DNA of 64,000 nucleotides, from contig JAFTDD010000058.1 of the NCBI GenBank assembly GCA_017454355.1, positions 1-64,000 of the forward strand, written 5' to 3'. This stretch comes from Muribaculaceae bacterium. GTDB lineage: Bacteria > Bacteroidota > Bacteroidia > Bacteroidales > Muribaculaceae. The translations under genes were made by a program, and so were the position numbers. Below the pieces are notes generated by a model. It was not told the DNA's origin, made no database searches, and saw only the letters and a program-made list of their open reading frames with translations. Position 1 is the stretch's first letter; each line of letters begins with the position of its first letter. Positions 24,325 to 32,152 of the stretch are shown here, in pieces.

Positions 24325-25596
24325 TCAGTTGGGGGCGGCGGGGGTGTTGCGTTGCATCTGGATGTAGAGGTCGTGGTCGAGGGCGAGGAGGACTTTGGAG
24401 TATTCGCGGGAGATGTCGCGCTCTTCGTAGGGGGCGGTGCCGTTCTCGTTGAGGTAACGGCGGTACTGGCGGCTGCGGAAGTCGGCGAAACGGTTGCTGT
24501 AAGCGAACTTGTCAATCTGGCTTGAGGCGGAGTCGCGGTATGCGCCGAACTCGCGGTTGAAGCGCGGCGTGAGCCATGCGGCGATTTTGTTGTGGAGCGC
24601 GGCGATGGATGGTTTCTGTTTGGTTGTTGTGGTGGCGGCTTTGCTATCGGCTGAGGGCTGGGTCACGGCGGGGGCGGTGGCAGAGGGTTGGGTCTCAGCA
24701 AGGGCTGTGGTTGTGGGTAGAGCAGCCGTGGGTGCGGTGGTTGACGTCGGAGCGGCAACGGTGTCTTGTTCGACTGCCGGGACAGGGGCGGTGACTCCGG
24801 GCTGCCGGAGAAAAAAGAGGCCGGCGGAGATGGCGAGGACGGCGGCGGCGACGGCGGCGGCGATTGCGACACGCCGTGGGCGGTCGTGGCATTGCCGTAT
24901 CGCTTTGAGCACGGCGCCGGCGGTGGGGTAGCGGCGGTCAGGCTCTGGATTGGTGCAGCGGCTGATGACCTTGCGGTAACGTGCGGCGCATGGCAACTGC
25001 TCGAGGAGGCGTCCGATGGCGAATATGTCCGAGCGCTCGTCCACCCTGCCGCCGTTGAACTGCTCCGGGGCGGCGAAGCGCTCTGTGCCGCCGATGGTGT
25101 CCTGAAACGAGTCGGTGTAGCAGAACCCCAGGTCGATAATCTTGAGGTCGTTGCCGATGCGGGTAATCATGATGTTGTCCGGCTTGAGGTCGAGATGAAC
25201 GACTTGGTGACTGTGCAGATAGGCAACGGCGTCGAGCAGTTGGGTGAGCAGTCGCAATGTGTTTTGCTTGTTGTTGAAGAAGTCGGCGTGAGTGGCGATG
25301 AAGTCGGTGAGGGTCGTGCCGTCCACAAACTCGGTGATGATAAAGTCATCCCCAAGACGCACATACTTGACCAGATGGGGGTGCTCGAGTTGAAAACCGG
25401 TCTCGAACTCTTTGCGCATCAGTGCGAGATAGCGTGGCGAGGAGCGTAGTTTCTCCTTGAGGCGCTTGAGAAAGAACCATTTGCCGTAGAGTTTGACCCG
25501 GTAGCAATCGCTGGTGGCGCCACCTGTGGGTAGCAACTCTGCGCCTTGAGTGAGGTCTATCTCGTCGTTGATGAATAGTGAGGAACCGGAGTTCAT
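24325..25596 (-). CDS. Hanks-type Ser/Thr protein kinase with membrane anchor
   Basis: 423 residues. The kinase domain (about 18-235) has the ATP-binding Lys44 in FFLKRLKEK, catalytic loop HLDLKPDN (Asp136, Lys138, Asn141), metal-binding DLG at 155-157 (DLG instead of DFG, often tolerated) and AAPEQF (APE 176-178). A membrane helix follows (about 243-263), then a Thr/Ala/Pro-rich linker and an extracytoplasmic helical domain (about 335-423). It is thus a transmembrane sensor kinase. It lies 53 bp behind, and probably in an operon with, the regulator at 25650, whose promoter carries the AAATGGACG repeats. It converges on the exported-protein run. Confidence 0.9.
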   Translation of the reverse strand: MNSGSSLFINDEIDLTQGAELLPTGGATSDCYRVKLYGKWFFLKRLKEKLRSSPRYLALMRKEFETGFQLEHPHLVKYVRLGDDFIITEFVDGTTLTDFIATHADFFNNKQNTLRLLTQLLDAVAYLHSHQVVHLDLKPDNIMITRIGNDLKIIDLGFCYTDSFQDTIGGTERFAAPEQFNGGRVDERSDIFAIGRLLEQLPCAARYRKVISRCTNPEPDRRYPTAGAVLKAIRQCHDRPRRVAIAAAVAAAVLAISAGLFFLRQPGVTAPVPAVEQDTVAAPTSTTAPTAALPTTTALAETQPSATAPAVTQPSADSKAATTTTKQKPSIAALHNKIAAWLTPRFNREFGAYRDSASSQIDKFAYSNRFADFRSRQYRRYLNENGTAPYEERDISREYSKVLLALDHDLYIQMQRNTPAAPN

Positions 25597-25649
25597 GATT
25601 GAGAGTAGAAGGTATTACAAATTACAAATTTCTGATTACTAATTACTAA

Positions 25650-26210
25650 TCACTCTTTACTCTCGATGAGTTGGTATTTGATGCCTTGCAGTTTGCCGGC
25701 GATGAAGCGGCCCAAGTCGTTGCCGTCACGGTGAACGTTCTCGACCACGAGAGGGTATCCCTCGATGATGGTCGAAATGTCGATGCGGTCGTCCACGAGC
25801 AGTTTGCTATTGGTGCTCTCGAGCACTCGCAGCGCTTTGTCTTGCTCGTGGCGGAGCAGCAGTCGCCGGTCGGGCCGATAGGTGACGCAGACGAGTTGTC
25901 CGTCGGGTAGTGAGGCCACATCGAGTTCGCCATCGGCGCTTCCCCATCCGCTATTGCTCTTGCCTTCCACTTCGCGGAGTTGCATCCACGTGTCATACCC
26001 CAGATAGCGGGCGATAACGTCGAGGGTGGTGGTGCGCGGCTCGCGTTCGTCGTTGTGGTAACCGAGCAGCCGTTTGACGGTGTTGACGCCCACGTGCTCG
26101 TGGGTCGTGCTCTCGATGTCGTGGACGAGACATTCGATATCGGCGGCTGTGGAGAGGCGCAGGCCTGACTTTTCGCGCAATTTTGTTTCTACAAATAGAG
26201 AAAATCTCAT
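25650..26210 (-). CDS. Probable DNA-binding protein paired with the kinase
   Basis: 186 residues, cytosolic. The N-terminal 75 residues contain a helical segment DIECLVHDIESTTHEHVGVNT, VKRLLGYHNDEREPRTTTLDVIARYLGYDTWMQL, whose pattern (V..NT.KRLLG, then STLDVIARYLGY..W) matches an HTH-like module known in Bacteroidetes regulators. The remaining ~100 residues are a beta-rich domain (PDGQLVCVTYRPDRRLLLRH). DNA binding is inferred, not shown. Transcription from the tandem-element promoter at 26243-26310 suggests it is in the regulon or autoregulated. Confidence 0.7.
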   Translation of the reverse strand: MRFSLFVETKLREKSGLRLSTAADIECLVHDIESTTHEHVGVNTVKRLLGYHNDEREPRTTTLDVIARYLGYDTWMQLREVEGKSNSGWGSADGELDVASLPDGQLVCVTYRPDRRLLLRHEQDKALRVLESTNSKLLVDDRIDISTIIEGYPLVVENVHRDGNDLGRFIAGKLQGIKYQLIESKE

Positions 26211-26242
26211 GACAGAAAAGGCTGAAATAACAAATGCGGTGG

Positions 26243-26310
26243 CAAAGTTATGAAAGATTTGTCAAAAAACATTCGTCCATTTCGTCCATTTGTCCATTCT
26301 GTCCATTTTT
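26243..26310 (-). promoter_or_regulatory. Promoter E: four-copy ATGGAC array, kinase/regulator operon
   Basis: Read on the minus strand: ATGGAC occurs four times at steps of 9, 8 and 9 nt (26305-26274), ending in CGAATG; exactly 19 nt then TAACTTTG (26250-26243). The last repeat abuts the -33 position exactly as in promoters A-D. The regulator ATG (26210) is about 33 nt past the -7 box. Confidence 0.75.
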
Positions 26311-26429
26311 GTTGAAAAAATTATCTCATGTACTCCTGTTTCTAGAGTGCGTTAATCGGTGACTTACAACGCCATAGGGACGAGGACCTCGTCCTTCGTT
26401 GGTAAATTAAAAAAAATCTCAGTCGTCCT

Positions 26430-26713
26430 AACCCACGATAGTGGGTTACACGAACCCACGCAGTGGGTTTTACAAAATCCCCAGGTTGCCACCGCCAGGT
26501 GGCTACCTGGGGTTGACGAGCTGAATATTTGTCTGCTACCTCGCAGAGGTTGCACTCTCGCGCGTGTGAAAGTGCAACCTCTTCGAGGTAGCGCCATCTG
26601 TTATCCCGCTTCATGCCCCAGGTAGTCGCCTGCGGCTCCAACCTGGGGTTTTTGTAAAACCTCTGACGAGGTTTGTGCAACCCGCAGAAGCGGGTTGTTC
26701 AGGTTCAAAACCT
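26430..26713. repeat. Cluster of at least eight short palindromes
   Basis: Consecutive hairpins include AACCCACGATAGTGGGTT, AACCCACGCAGTGGGTT, CCCCAGG...CCTGGGG (twice), GAGGTTGCACT...AGTGCAACCTC, CCTCTGACGAGG and CAACCCGCAGAAGCGGGTTG. They fill the region between the kinase/regulator pair and the DUF3332 gene. A spurious minus-strand frame (26342-26680) merely translates them. Confidence 0.75.
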
Positions 26714-26833
26714 GATACCAACAAATTGTTACTTTAGAAACTTGAGTCACGTAAAAATGTAATCCTCCATCAACCCGCTCCTAAAGGATGGAGAGTATTG
26801 GAGTTACGTTTGAGAAGTTTTCGGGGAGGGACC

Positions 26834-27358
26834 TTAGCGGTGGAGGGCGTAGAGAGGCAGGGTGGCGTCGTCCGGGGTGGCAAGGCGCCAAGAGCCGTCG
26901 GCGGTGGGGATGCTCACGTGGCTGTCGTCAACCCATGTGAGGAATGGCACGTCGCCGGCCGGAGTGGCTACGCTCCACGTGCTCGAGGCCGTGTCGAAGT
27001 TGAGGCGCGTCCGGGTGCCGGTGGCCAGATTGGTGACGGTGTAGCCGGTGGCGTCGCGCAGCACGCGGTAGCGCGCGTCGTGGCCGTCGATGACGACCAT
27101 CTCCTCTTCCACGGGGTTCTTGCCGTTCCAAAACTCCATGCTGTTGATGACGAGGATGTCGGTGATGGCGGTGAGTTCATAGACGGGCAGAATCCAGAAC
27201 GCGGCAAAAACAAGTTCGTTGACCCATTTTTTGTCGGAGATACTCTTGTTCCACCGCAAAACCTTGCTTGTGAGGGCAAAATTGCCGATGCACGATGAGA
27301 GCGTTGTGGAGAGGCCGATTGTGGCCGCCAGTGCCAGAGTAAGGTGTTTTTTAGTCAT
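26834..27358 (-). CDS. DUF3332 family lipoprotein
   Basis: 174 residues. Signal with lipobox LSSC (Cys23). The family core ALTSKVLRWNKSISDKKW and NELVFAAFWILPVYELTAITD is intact (DUF3332), followed by a short beta-rich tail. In gene order it precedes cdsA on the minus strand, separated by repeat-type sequence (TTAGTCGTTAGT and TGCTATATGCTA blocks, 27360-27435). Function unknown. Confidence 0.9.
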   Translation of the reverse strand: MTKKHLTLALAATIGLSTTLSSCIGNFALTSKVLRWNKSISDKKWVNELVFAAFWILPVYELTAITDILVINSMEFWNGKNPVEEEMVVIDGHDARYRVLRDATGYTVTNLATGTRTRLNFDTASSTWSVATPAGDVPFLTWVDDSHVSIPTADGSWRLATPDDATLPLYALHR

Positions 27359-27435
27359 TGGTCGTTGGTCGTTAGTCGTTAGTTATTCACATGCCACTTG
27401 CTACATGCTAATTGCTACATGCTATATGCTATATG

Positions 27436-28287
27436 CTAATTGCCAAGGGCGAGGGCGAGCAGCAAGGTGATGGCGGGGGAGACGAGCAGCAGGCTGTCGA
27501 TGCGGTCGAGCACGCCGCCGTGGCCCGGGATGATATGTCCGCTGTCTTTGACGCCGGCGGTGCGCTTGAATAGCGACTCAACCAGGTCTCCCAGGGTGGC
27601 GATGACGCTTGTTGTTGCGGCAATGGCCAGCCACAAGTGGAGTTGCGGCACTGTGAACCACTCGCTGCACCACACGCTTGATGCCCAAGCCGCCGCCAGG
27701 CACAGGGCAAGACCGCCCAAGAAGCCCTCCCACGTTTTTGCCGGCGAGATGCGAGGGAATAGTTTGTGGCGCCCAATCATCGAGCCGGTGAGGAAGGCGC
27801 CGGTGTCGTTAATCCAGATGAAAGCCAGCACGCCAAGCAATAGTCCCGGCGATGTCATCTTGATGATGAGTTGCAGCATGGCGATTGGCAGGGCAACGTA
27901 TGTGAGAGCCATCGCCGAGCGGCTGACGCTGTTGAGGGCGTCGAGCGCCGGGCGGTAAAGTTGCAGCACGAGCCTCACCACGGCGTAAGCCGCCACGGGC
28001 ACGACGGCCGTCTCGGGAGCGGCACCGCGGCACGGCATCCTCACCGCGGCCAGCATCGCCAGGCCGCCACCGGCGTCGACAGCAGCCACGAGCCACGAAC
28101 TGTGCTTGCCGGCTTCCTCATCGCGCTTGTCGAACATTGACTTCAGTTCCAGCATACCCACGACAGTGAGCGCGCCAAACAAAATGATAAACGTGACGTC
28201 CGACTTGACGTATAGTAGCAGTGAGGCTATAATCAGTCCCACATAGACGGCTCCGGAGAGCGCTCTCACTATCAGATTTTTCAACAT
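27436..28287 (-). CDS. cdsA: Phosphatidate cytidylyltransferase
   Basis: 283 residues from ATG 28285-28287 (MLKNLIVRALSG), preferred over an upstream in-frame ATG. Integral membrane enzyme that makes CDP-diacylglycerol from phosphatidate and CTP for phospholipid synthesis. The C-terminal signature is complete: SLFKRTAGVKDSGHIIPGHG then GVLDRIDS. About eight helices. The length is normal. Confidence 0.93.
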   Translation of the reverse strand: MLKNLIVRALSGAVYVGLIIASLLLYVKSDVTFIILFGALTVVGMLELKSMFDKRDEEAGKHSSWLVAAVDAGGGLAMLAAVRMPCRGAAPETAVVPVAAYAVVRLVLQLYRPALDALNSVSRSAMALTYVALPIAMLQLIIKMTSPGLLLGVLAFIWINDTGAFLTGSMIGRHKLFPRISPAKTWEGFLGGLALCLAAAWASSVWCSEWFTVPQLHLWLAIAATTSVIATLGDLVESLFKRTAGVKDSGHIIPGHGGVLDRIDSLLLVSPAITLLLALALGN

Positions 28288-28465
28288 TTCTACTTGTCGG
28301 TAAGTTGAATTAGAGTACAAAAGTAGTCATTTTTCTTCACCGGTGCAAGCGGCGCGCGATGCTCGTCTTAAAGTTTCTCACTTTTTTCTTGTGATTGTAA
28401 TAATATAATGTAATGACTCACGTTATATAGTTGTAATTGTTTAATTAATAACACCAAGACTGCCT

Positions 28466-28630
28466 ATGGCAAATACCTCTACTATTACTGTCAAGGCAGC
28501 GGCTGTTAAAAGCAATCAACAGACGATGTCGCCACGGCGCGACACGGTGGAGTTCTTGAAAAAGTTTGCTCGCATCTACACTTACACGACGATGATGCCC
28601 ATTGGTTTGGGCGCGTTCATGGCAAACTGA
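28466..28630 (+). CDS. Small Bacteroidetes protein, 54 residues
   Basis: ATG to TGA encodes a peptide beginning MANTSTITVKAAAVK and containing a well-formed amphipathic helix TVEFLKKFARIYTYT followed by a Gly/Met-rich tail. A strong terminator lies 53 bp beyond. Related short proteins with an FLKxFARxY core are, from memory, widespread in Bacteroidales; the role is unknown. Confidence 0.6.
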   Translation: MANTSTITVKAAAVKSNQQTMSPRRDTVEFLKKFARIYTYTTMMPIGLGAFMAN

Positions 28631-28682
28631 CCACGTTGATTGCTTGCAGCGAGGCTGCCTTCAAAACCAAAACAACGTAATG

Positions 28683-28712
28683 CGGCTCGCTCCCAGGCGA
28701 GCCGTTTTTTTT
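28683..28712 (+). terminator. Rho-independent terminator after small gene
   Basis: CGGCTCGC (28683-28690), 6-nt loop, GCGAGCCG (28697-28704), then eight T. Confidence 0.9.
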
Positions 28713-28759
28713 AACTACTATTCTTAGAAATCTTAGAAATCTAAGGCGACTAACGACTA

Positions 28760-29374
28760 ATGACTAACGACTTAGAACGCCATCCGTGGCCACCGTATAT
28801 CCCGCCAGAGCCGCGGCTGCTGATGCTCGGCACTTTTCCGCCGCAACCCAAGCGCTGGAGCATGGAATTTTATTATCCCAATCCGTCGAACGACATGTGG
28901 CGCGTGATGGGCCTCCTCTTTAGTGGAAGCCGCGACGCGCTATGGGATGCCGAGGGGCGCCGCTTCCGCCTTGATGACATCAAGCGGTTGCTCGACACCC
29001 ACGGCATCGCGCTGTGGGACACCGGTATGGCGGTGCGTCGCCTGCGCGGCAATGCGAGCGATAAATATCTTGAGATTGTTGAACCGATTGACCTGGAGGC
29101 CTTGCTGCGCGCCCACCCCACCATCACGGCTGTGGCCACTACCGGCGAGAAGGCGAGTGGCGTGGTGGCTGCGATAGCCGGGACGCCGATTCCGGCAGTG
29201 GGAACCGCTGTGCTGTGTCATCTCTCCGGCCGTCAAATCATGTTCTGGCGGATGCCCTCCACCAGCCGTGCTTATCCGCTCGCCATTGAGAAAAAGGCTG
29301 CGGCCTATGCCGCAATGCTCTCCGCGACTCTAAATGACAAAACGGCATTGCCGTTTTGCACACACCTCCTTTGA
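28760..29374 (+). CDS. Uracil/hypoxanthine-DNA glycosylase-like protein
   Basis: 204 residues. UDG-superfamily fold: LLMLGTFPPQPKRWSMEF carries the motif-1 region and YYPNPSNDMWRVM the second block, as in family 6 (hypoxanthine-DNA glycosylase) enzymes that remove deaminated bases. The HLSGRQIMFWRMPSTSRAYP segment fits the third motif (PSTS). The final 13 residues, NDKTALPFCTHLL, are encoded by a dispersed hairpin repeat (29339-29380) and are likely an added tail. A TTAGT/CTAAC repeat block lies just upstream. Confidence 0.8.
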   Translation: MTNDLERHPWPPYIPPEPRLLMLGTFPPQPKRWSMEFYYPNPSNDMWRVMGLLFSGSRDALWDAEGRRFRLDDIKRLLDTHGIALWDTGMAVRRLRGNASDKYLEIVEPIDLEALLRAHPTITAVATTGEKASGVVAAIAGTPIPAVGTAVLCHLSGRQIMFWRMPSTSRAYPLAIEKKAAAYAAMLSATLNDKTALPFCTHLL

Positions 29375-29380
29375 TGGGGC
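29339..29380 (+). repeat. Dispersed hairpin repeat AAAACGGC-ATT-GCCGTTTT overlapping gene end
   Basis: Same stem and CACACCTCCTTTGATGG tail as 171-213, with a different loop. It supplies the last codons and stop of the UDG-like gene. Confidence 0.7.
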
Positions 29381-29414
29381 GTTTCAAAAAAAATCGCAAA
29401 TTGACGTCAATAAA

Positions 29415-29446
29415 TTTGTGGGAATGAAAAAATGTTTGTAATTTTG
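29415..29446 (+). promoter_or_regulatory. Promoter of tRNA-Ser
   Basis: TTTG 29415-29418, 20 nt, TAATTTTG 29439-29446; the mature tRNA begins 38 nt later. Confidence 0.6.
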
Positions 29447-29484
29447 CAGCGTGAAATGGGGTCAATCCTTTTCACGTGACTATT

Positions 29485-29570
29485 GGAAAGATGCCGGAGT
29501 GGTCGATCGGGGCGGTCTCGAAAACCGTTGTACGCTTTGCGTACCGTGGGTTCGAATCCCTCTCTTTCCG
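29485..29570 (+). tRNA. tRNA-Ser (anticodon CGA)
   Basis: Acceptor GGAAAGA pairs with TCTTTCC, discriminator G. Anticodon loop CTCGAAA gives CGA (reads UCG). A long class II variable arm (TGTACGC...GCGTACC) and T-loop TTCGAAT are present. CCA is not encoded. The length of 86 nt fits tRNA-Ser. Confidence 0.93.
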
Positions 29571-29572
29571 CA

Positions 29573-29613
29573 ACAAGCGCCGATGGAGCGATTGCTCCAT
29601 CGGCGCTTGTTTT
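29573..29613 (+). terminator. Terminator-like perfect 17-bp hairpin after tRNA-Ser
   Basis: 29573-29589 and 29594-29610 pair perfectly with loop GATT, then TTT and GCA. The T-run is short, so it may also be a repeat-type palindrome or processing signal. Confidence 0.6.
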
Positions 29614-29671
29614 GCATTGTGTTTACTAACGTAAAAATGCGTGAAATTTCTCGTGAAACCCGTAAAAATAA

Positions 29672-29770
29672 ACAAGAGAACAAGAGATTGGATTTATGTA
29701 CTCACGAAAAATTCCGAAAATCTTTTTCTCATGTTCTCCTACTCACGAAGAACCCTCTTGTTCTCTTGTT
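29672..29770. repeat. Inverted AAACAAGAGAACAAGAG repeat
   Basis: The 17-mer around 29672 and its exact complement near 29753 flank an AT-rich segment between tRNA-Ser and the end of rpe. A similar CAAGAGAACAAGAG block makes up the last codons of the SGNH gene (33355-33370). Confidence 0.55.
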
Positions 29771-29783
29771 TTTCTCTCACCGG

Positions 29784-30428
29784 TTAGAGGCGCTTGAGGG
29801 TAGAGATTGCTTCAAATGGGTCGTCGGCCTTGAAGACGTAGTTGCCGGCAACGAGCACATCAGCACCGGCCTCGGCGAGTTCGGCACCTGTGGTGTCGTT
29901 CACGCCGCCGTCCACCTCAATGACGGCTTGCGAGCCGGTCTCGTCGATAAGTTCGCGCAAGAGGCGCACTTTGTTGAGGGTGTTGCGGATAAAACGCTGT
30001 CCGCCAAAGCCCGGGTTGACGCTCATCAGCAGCACCAGGTCGACCTGCTCGACGATGTCGCGCAGCAGGCACACGGGTGTGGCGGGGTTGATGGTCACGC
30101 CGGCCTTCATACCCGCGTTGTGGATTTGCTGCACCACGCGGTCAAGGTGGGTGCATGCCTCATAGTGCACGTTCATGATTGCGGCACCGCAGTCGCGCAC
30201 TTGGCTGACGAACTTCTGCGGCTCAACAATCATCAGGTGGACATCGAGCGGCTTCTCGCACAGTTCTTGCACATACTTTATCACGGGGAAACCAAACGAG
30301 ATGTTGGGCACAAACACGCCGTCCATCACGTCGAGGTGAAGCCAGTCGGCCTCGCTGCGGTTGATCATGTCGAGGTCGTCGGCCAGATGGCCGAAGTCGG
30401 CGCTGAGTAGGGATGGAGATACTATCAT
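29784..30428 (-). CDS. rpe: Ribulose-phosphate 3-epimerase
   Basis: 214 residues from ATG 30426-30428. TIM-barrel epimerase that interconverts D-ribulose 5-phosphate and D-xylulose 5-phosphate in the pentose phosphate pathway. Motifs: SPSLLSADF, LHLDVMDGVFVPNISFG (metal ligands His, Asp), DVHLMI, LMSVNPGFGGQ, IEVDGGVN. Normal length. The frame stays open upstream through a repeat; the family N-terminus sets the start. Confidence 0.95.
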   Translation of the reverse strand: MIVSPSLLSADFGHLADDLDMINRSEADWLHLDVMDGVFVPNISFGFPVIKYVQELCEKPLDVHLMIVEPQKFVSQVRDCGAAIMNVHYEACTHLDRVVQQIHNAGMKAGVTINPATPVCLLRDIVEQVDLVLLMSVNPGFGGQRFIRNTLNKVRLLRELIDETGSQAVIEVDGGVNDTTGAELAEAGADVLVAGNYVFKADDPFEAISTLKRL

Positions 30429-30459
30429 AGGAAGTTTGAAGGTTGTTGGCCTCCCCCCA

Positions 30460-30530
30460 CCCCTCCTAAAGGAGGGGAGTTTGCTGTCGCGGCGACTTGA
30501 CACGCCTCCTTTAGGATGGGATGAGGAGAG
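30460..30530. repeat. CCCCTCCTAAAGGAGGGG palindrome and neighbours
   Basis: Perfect palindrome 30460-30477, then CTGTCGCGGCGACT (also found beside rpsP) and CCTCCTTTAGGATGGG. It separates rpe and the DedA gene. A second copy lies at 36115-36130. Confidence 0.65.
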
Positions 30531-30534
30531 AGGT

Positions 30535-31263
30535 TTATTTCTTGCGGCGGACGCGGTAGATGATGTATAGGACAATGGCTGCGAGCAGAGCAAAGCCGGC
30601 GGCCTTGACGTAGTGGTTGTAGTGCTCGAGCGCGGCAAAGAGGTTGTCGGCGTCGGGAACGACAAGATAGAGGCCATAGCCCATCAAGGCGAGCACGACG
30701 TTCCATAGTGCTGCTCCGAGGCAGGTGTAAAGCACAAAGGTGCCGAAGTGCATCCTCGACAAGCCGGCAGGGATGGAAATCAGATGCCGCACGGCCGGCA
30801 GCAGTCGCCCGAGGAAGATTGAGATGGCGCCCTTGTCGCGGAAGTAGTCCTCGGCGTGTTGCAGTTTCTCGCCGCTGAGCATCAACATGCGGCCGAGCGC
30901 ACTCTCGGCAAAGCCGTAGATGATTGGCCTGCCGATGAGCATCGACAGCAGATAGTTGGCCACGGCGCCCAGTGTCGCGCCCACGGTGGCCATCACCATT
31001 ACCATCCAAATATTCATGTCGCTGCCCTCTTGCAGGGCAAAGTAGGCCGCCGGCGGCACCACCACCTCGCTGGGCAGCGGGATGATTGAACTCTCGATGG
31101 CCATCAGCAGCACGATGGTGCCGTAGGTGAGGTGCTCGCGGTACCAATTGTAGAGTGCCTCGGCGCTGAGGTAGTCGCGATAGACCGGAAAATAGTAGAC
31201 CAGCGCCGCGACGATGGCCACGAGCACGGCGATGGCAATGTAGAGTGTCTTGTCTTTTTTCAT
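30535..31263 (-). CDS. DedA family membrane protein
   Basis: 242 residues from ATG 31261-31263 (MKKDKTLY). Integral membrane protein of the DedA/VTT superfamily, implicated in lipid scrambling and envelope homeostasis. Motifs: ESSIIPLPSEVVVPPAAYF (re-entrant helix with Glu) and FLGRLLPAVRHLISIPAG (the F-x-R-x-x-P-x-x-R block). The last residues RVRRKK are basic. Confidence 0.9.
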   Translation of the reverse strand: MKKDKTLYIAIAVLVAIVAALVYYFPVYRDYLSAEALYNWYREHLTYGTIVLLMAIESSIIPLPSEVVVPPAAYFALQEGSDMNIWMVMVMATVGATLGAVANYLLSMLIGRPIIYGFAESALGRMLMLSGEKLQHAEDYFRDKGAISIFLGRLLPAVRHLISIPAGLSRMHFGTFVLYTCLGAALWNVVLALMGYGLYLVVPDADNLFAALEHYNHYVKAAGFALLAAIVLYIIYRVRRKK

Positions 31264-31296
31264 TACGAAAAGTTGTATAATCTTGCTTGATTTTTG

Positions 31297-31326
31297 CAAA
31301 AGTACAATAAATTTGGGGTTCGGCAA
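31297..31326 (-). promoter_or_regulatory. Promoter of dedA-like gene
   Basis: Minus strand TTG (31326-31324), 19 nt, TACTTTTG (31304-31297). On the plus strand TATCTTTG at 31369-31376 is a plausible -7 box for the ompA-like gene, but no good -33 is seen there. Confidence 0.6.
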
Positions 31327-31465
31327 TGTAAATTGTGTTAAAACGTTCCTTAGTACGTTTTTTTTGTTTATCTTTGCAGTTGAGAAAACAATCGGCTCGG
31401 GCATTTCTGTCGGCAAGACCAAGGCTCGGCCCATCACATTTTAATTAATAACTCAAGACAAGAAA

Positions 31466-32152
31466 ATGAAAAAGATTATCAGCATGATGCTTTGTGTCGG
31501 TTTGCTTTTCGGCACAAGTTGCAGTTCGCTCAACAACACCAGTAAGGGTGCGATGATTGGCGTGGGTGGCGGTGCCGGTCTGGGTGCCGGTCTGGGCGCT
31601 ATCTTCGGTGGTGGCAAGGGTGCCGCTATCGGCGCCGCAGTGGGCGCTGTGGCTGGTGGCGTTGCCGGCACGCTCATCGGCAAGAAGATGGACAAGCAGA
31701 AGGAGGAACTTGCCAAGATTGAGGGCGCGACCGTCGAGACGGTTACCGACCAGAACGATCTGCCCGCACTCAAGGTGACCCTCGAGAGCGGTATCCTGTT
31801 TGCTACCGGCAAGAGCAACCTGAGCAACTCGGCCAAGAGCGCGTTGAACACGTTTGCCAGTTCGCTGATTAACAATCCCGAGACCAACGTCCAGATTGCC
31901 GGTCACACCGACAATACCGGCTCACGTGCCACCAACGAGCGCCTGTCGCTGCAGCGCGCCGATGCCGTCAAGAACTATCTGATGAACGCCGGAGTGAGTT
32001 CGCTGCGCATGACCACCGAGGGCTGCGCCTACGACTACCCTGTGGCCAGCAACGACACCGAGGCCGGACGCGCACAGAACCGCCGCGTGGAGATTTACAT
32101 CAGTGCCAACGAGCAGATGATCAACGAGGCTAATGCCGGCACGCTCAAGTAA
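31466..32152 (+). CDS. OmpA-family lipoprotein
   Basis: 228 residues. Lipoprotein signal with lipobox GTSC. A glycine-zipper segment (GVGGGAGLGAGLGAIFGGG to GGVAGTLIG, residues 32-75) precedes a C-terminal OmpA-like peptidoglycan-binding domain (about 100-225) with AGHTDNTGSRATNERLSLQR and AQNRRVEI. It anchors the outer membrane to peptidoglycan, as YiaD does. An AT-rich inverted repeat (AATTCCCATTAATTG...) occupies 32165-32245. Confidence 0.93.
   Translation: MKKIISMMLCVGLLFGTSCSSLNNTSKGAMIGVGGGAGLGAGLGAIFGGGKGAAIGAAVGAVAGGVAGTLIGKKMDKQKEELAKIEGATVETVTDQNDLPALKVTLESGILFATGKSNLSNSAKSALNTFASSLINNPETNVQIAGHTDNTGSRATNERLSLQRADAVKNYLMNAGVSSLRMTTEGCAYDYPVASNDTEAGRAQNRRVEIYISANEQMINEANAGTLK

Noticed and set aside
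24162..24525. Plus-strand frames opposite the kinase end
   Set aside because: Gly/Val/Arg-rich translation of the complement of the kinase C-terminus.
26342..26680. Minus-strand open frame of 112 codons
   Set aside because: It is a translation of the palindrome cluster; the same false protein is often annotated in this phylum.
29472..29683. Minus-strand frames over tRNA-Ser
   Set aside because: They translate the tRNA and its following hairpin, a well-known spurious product.
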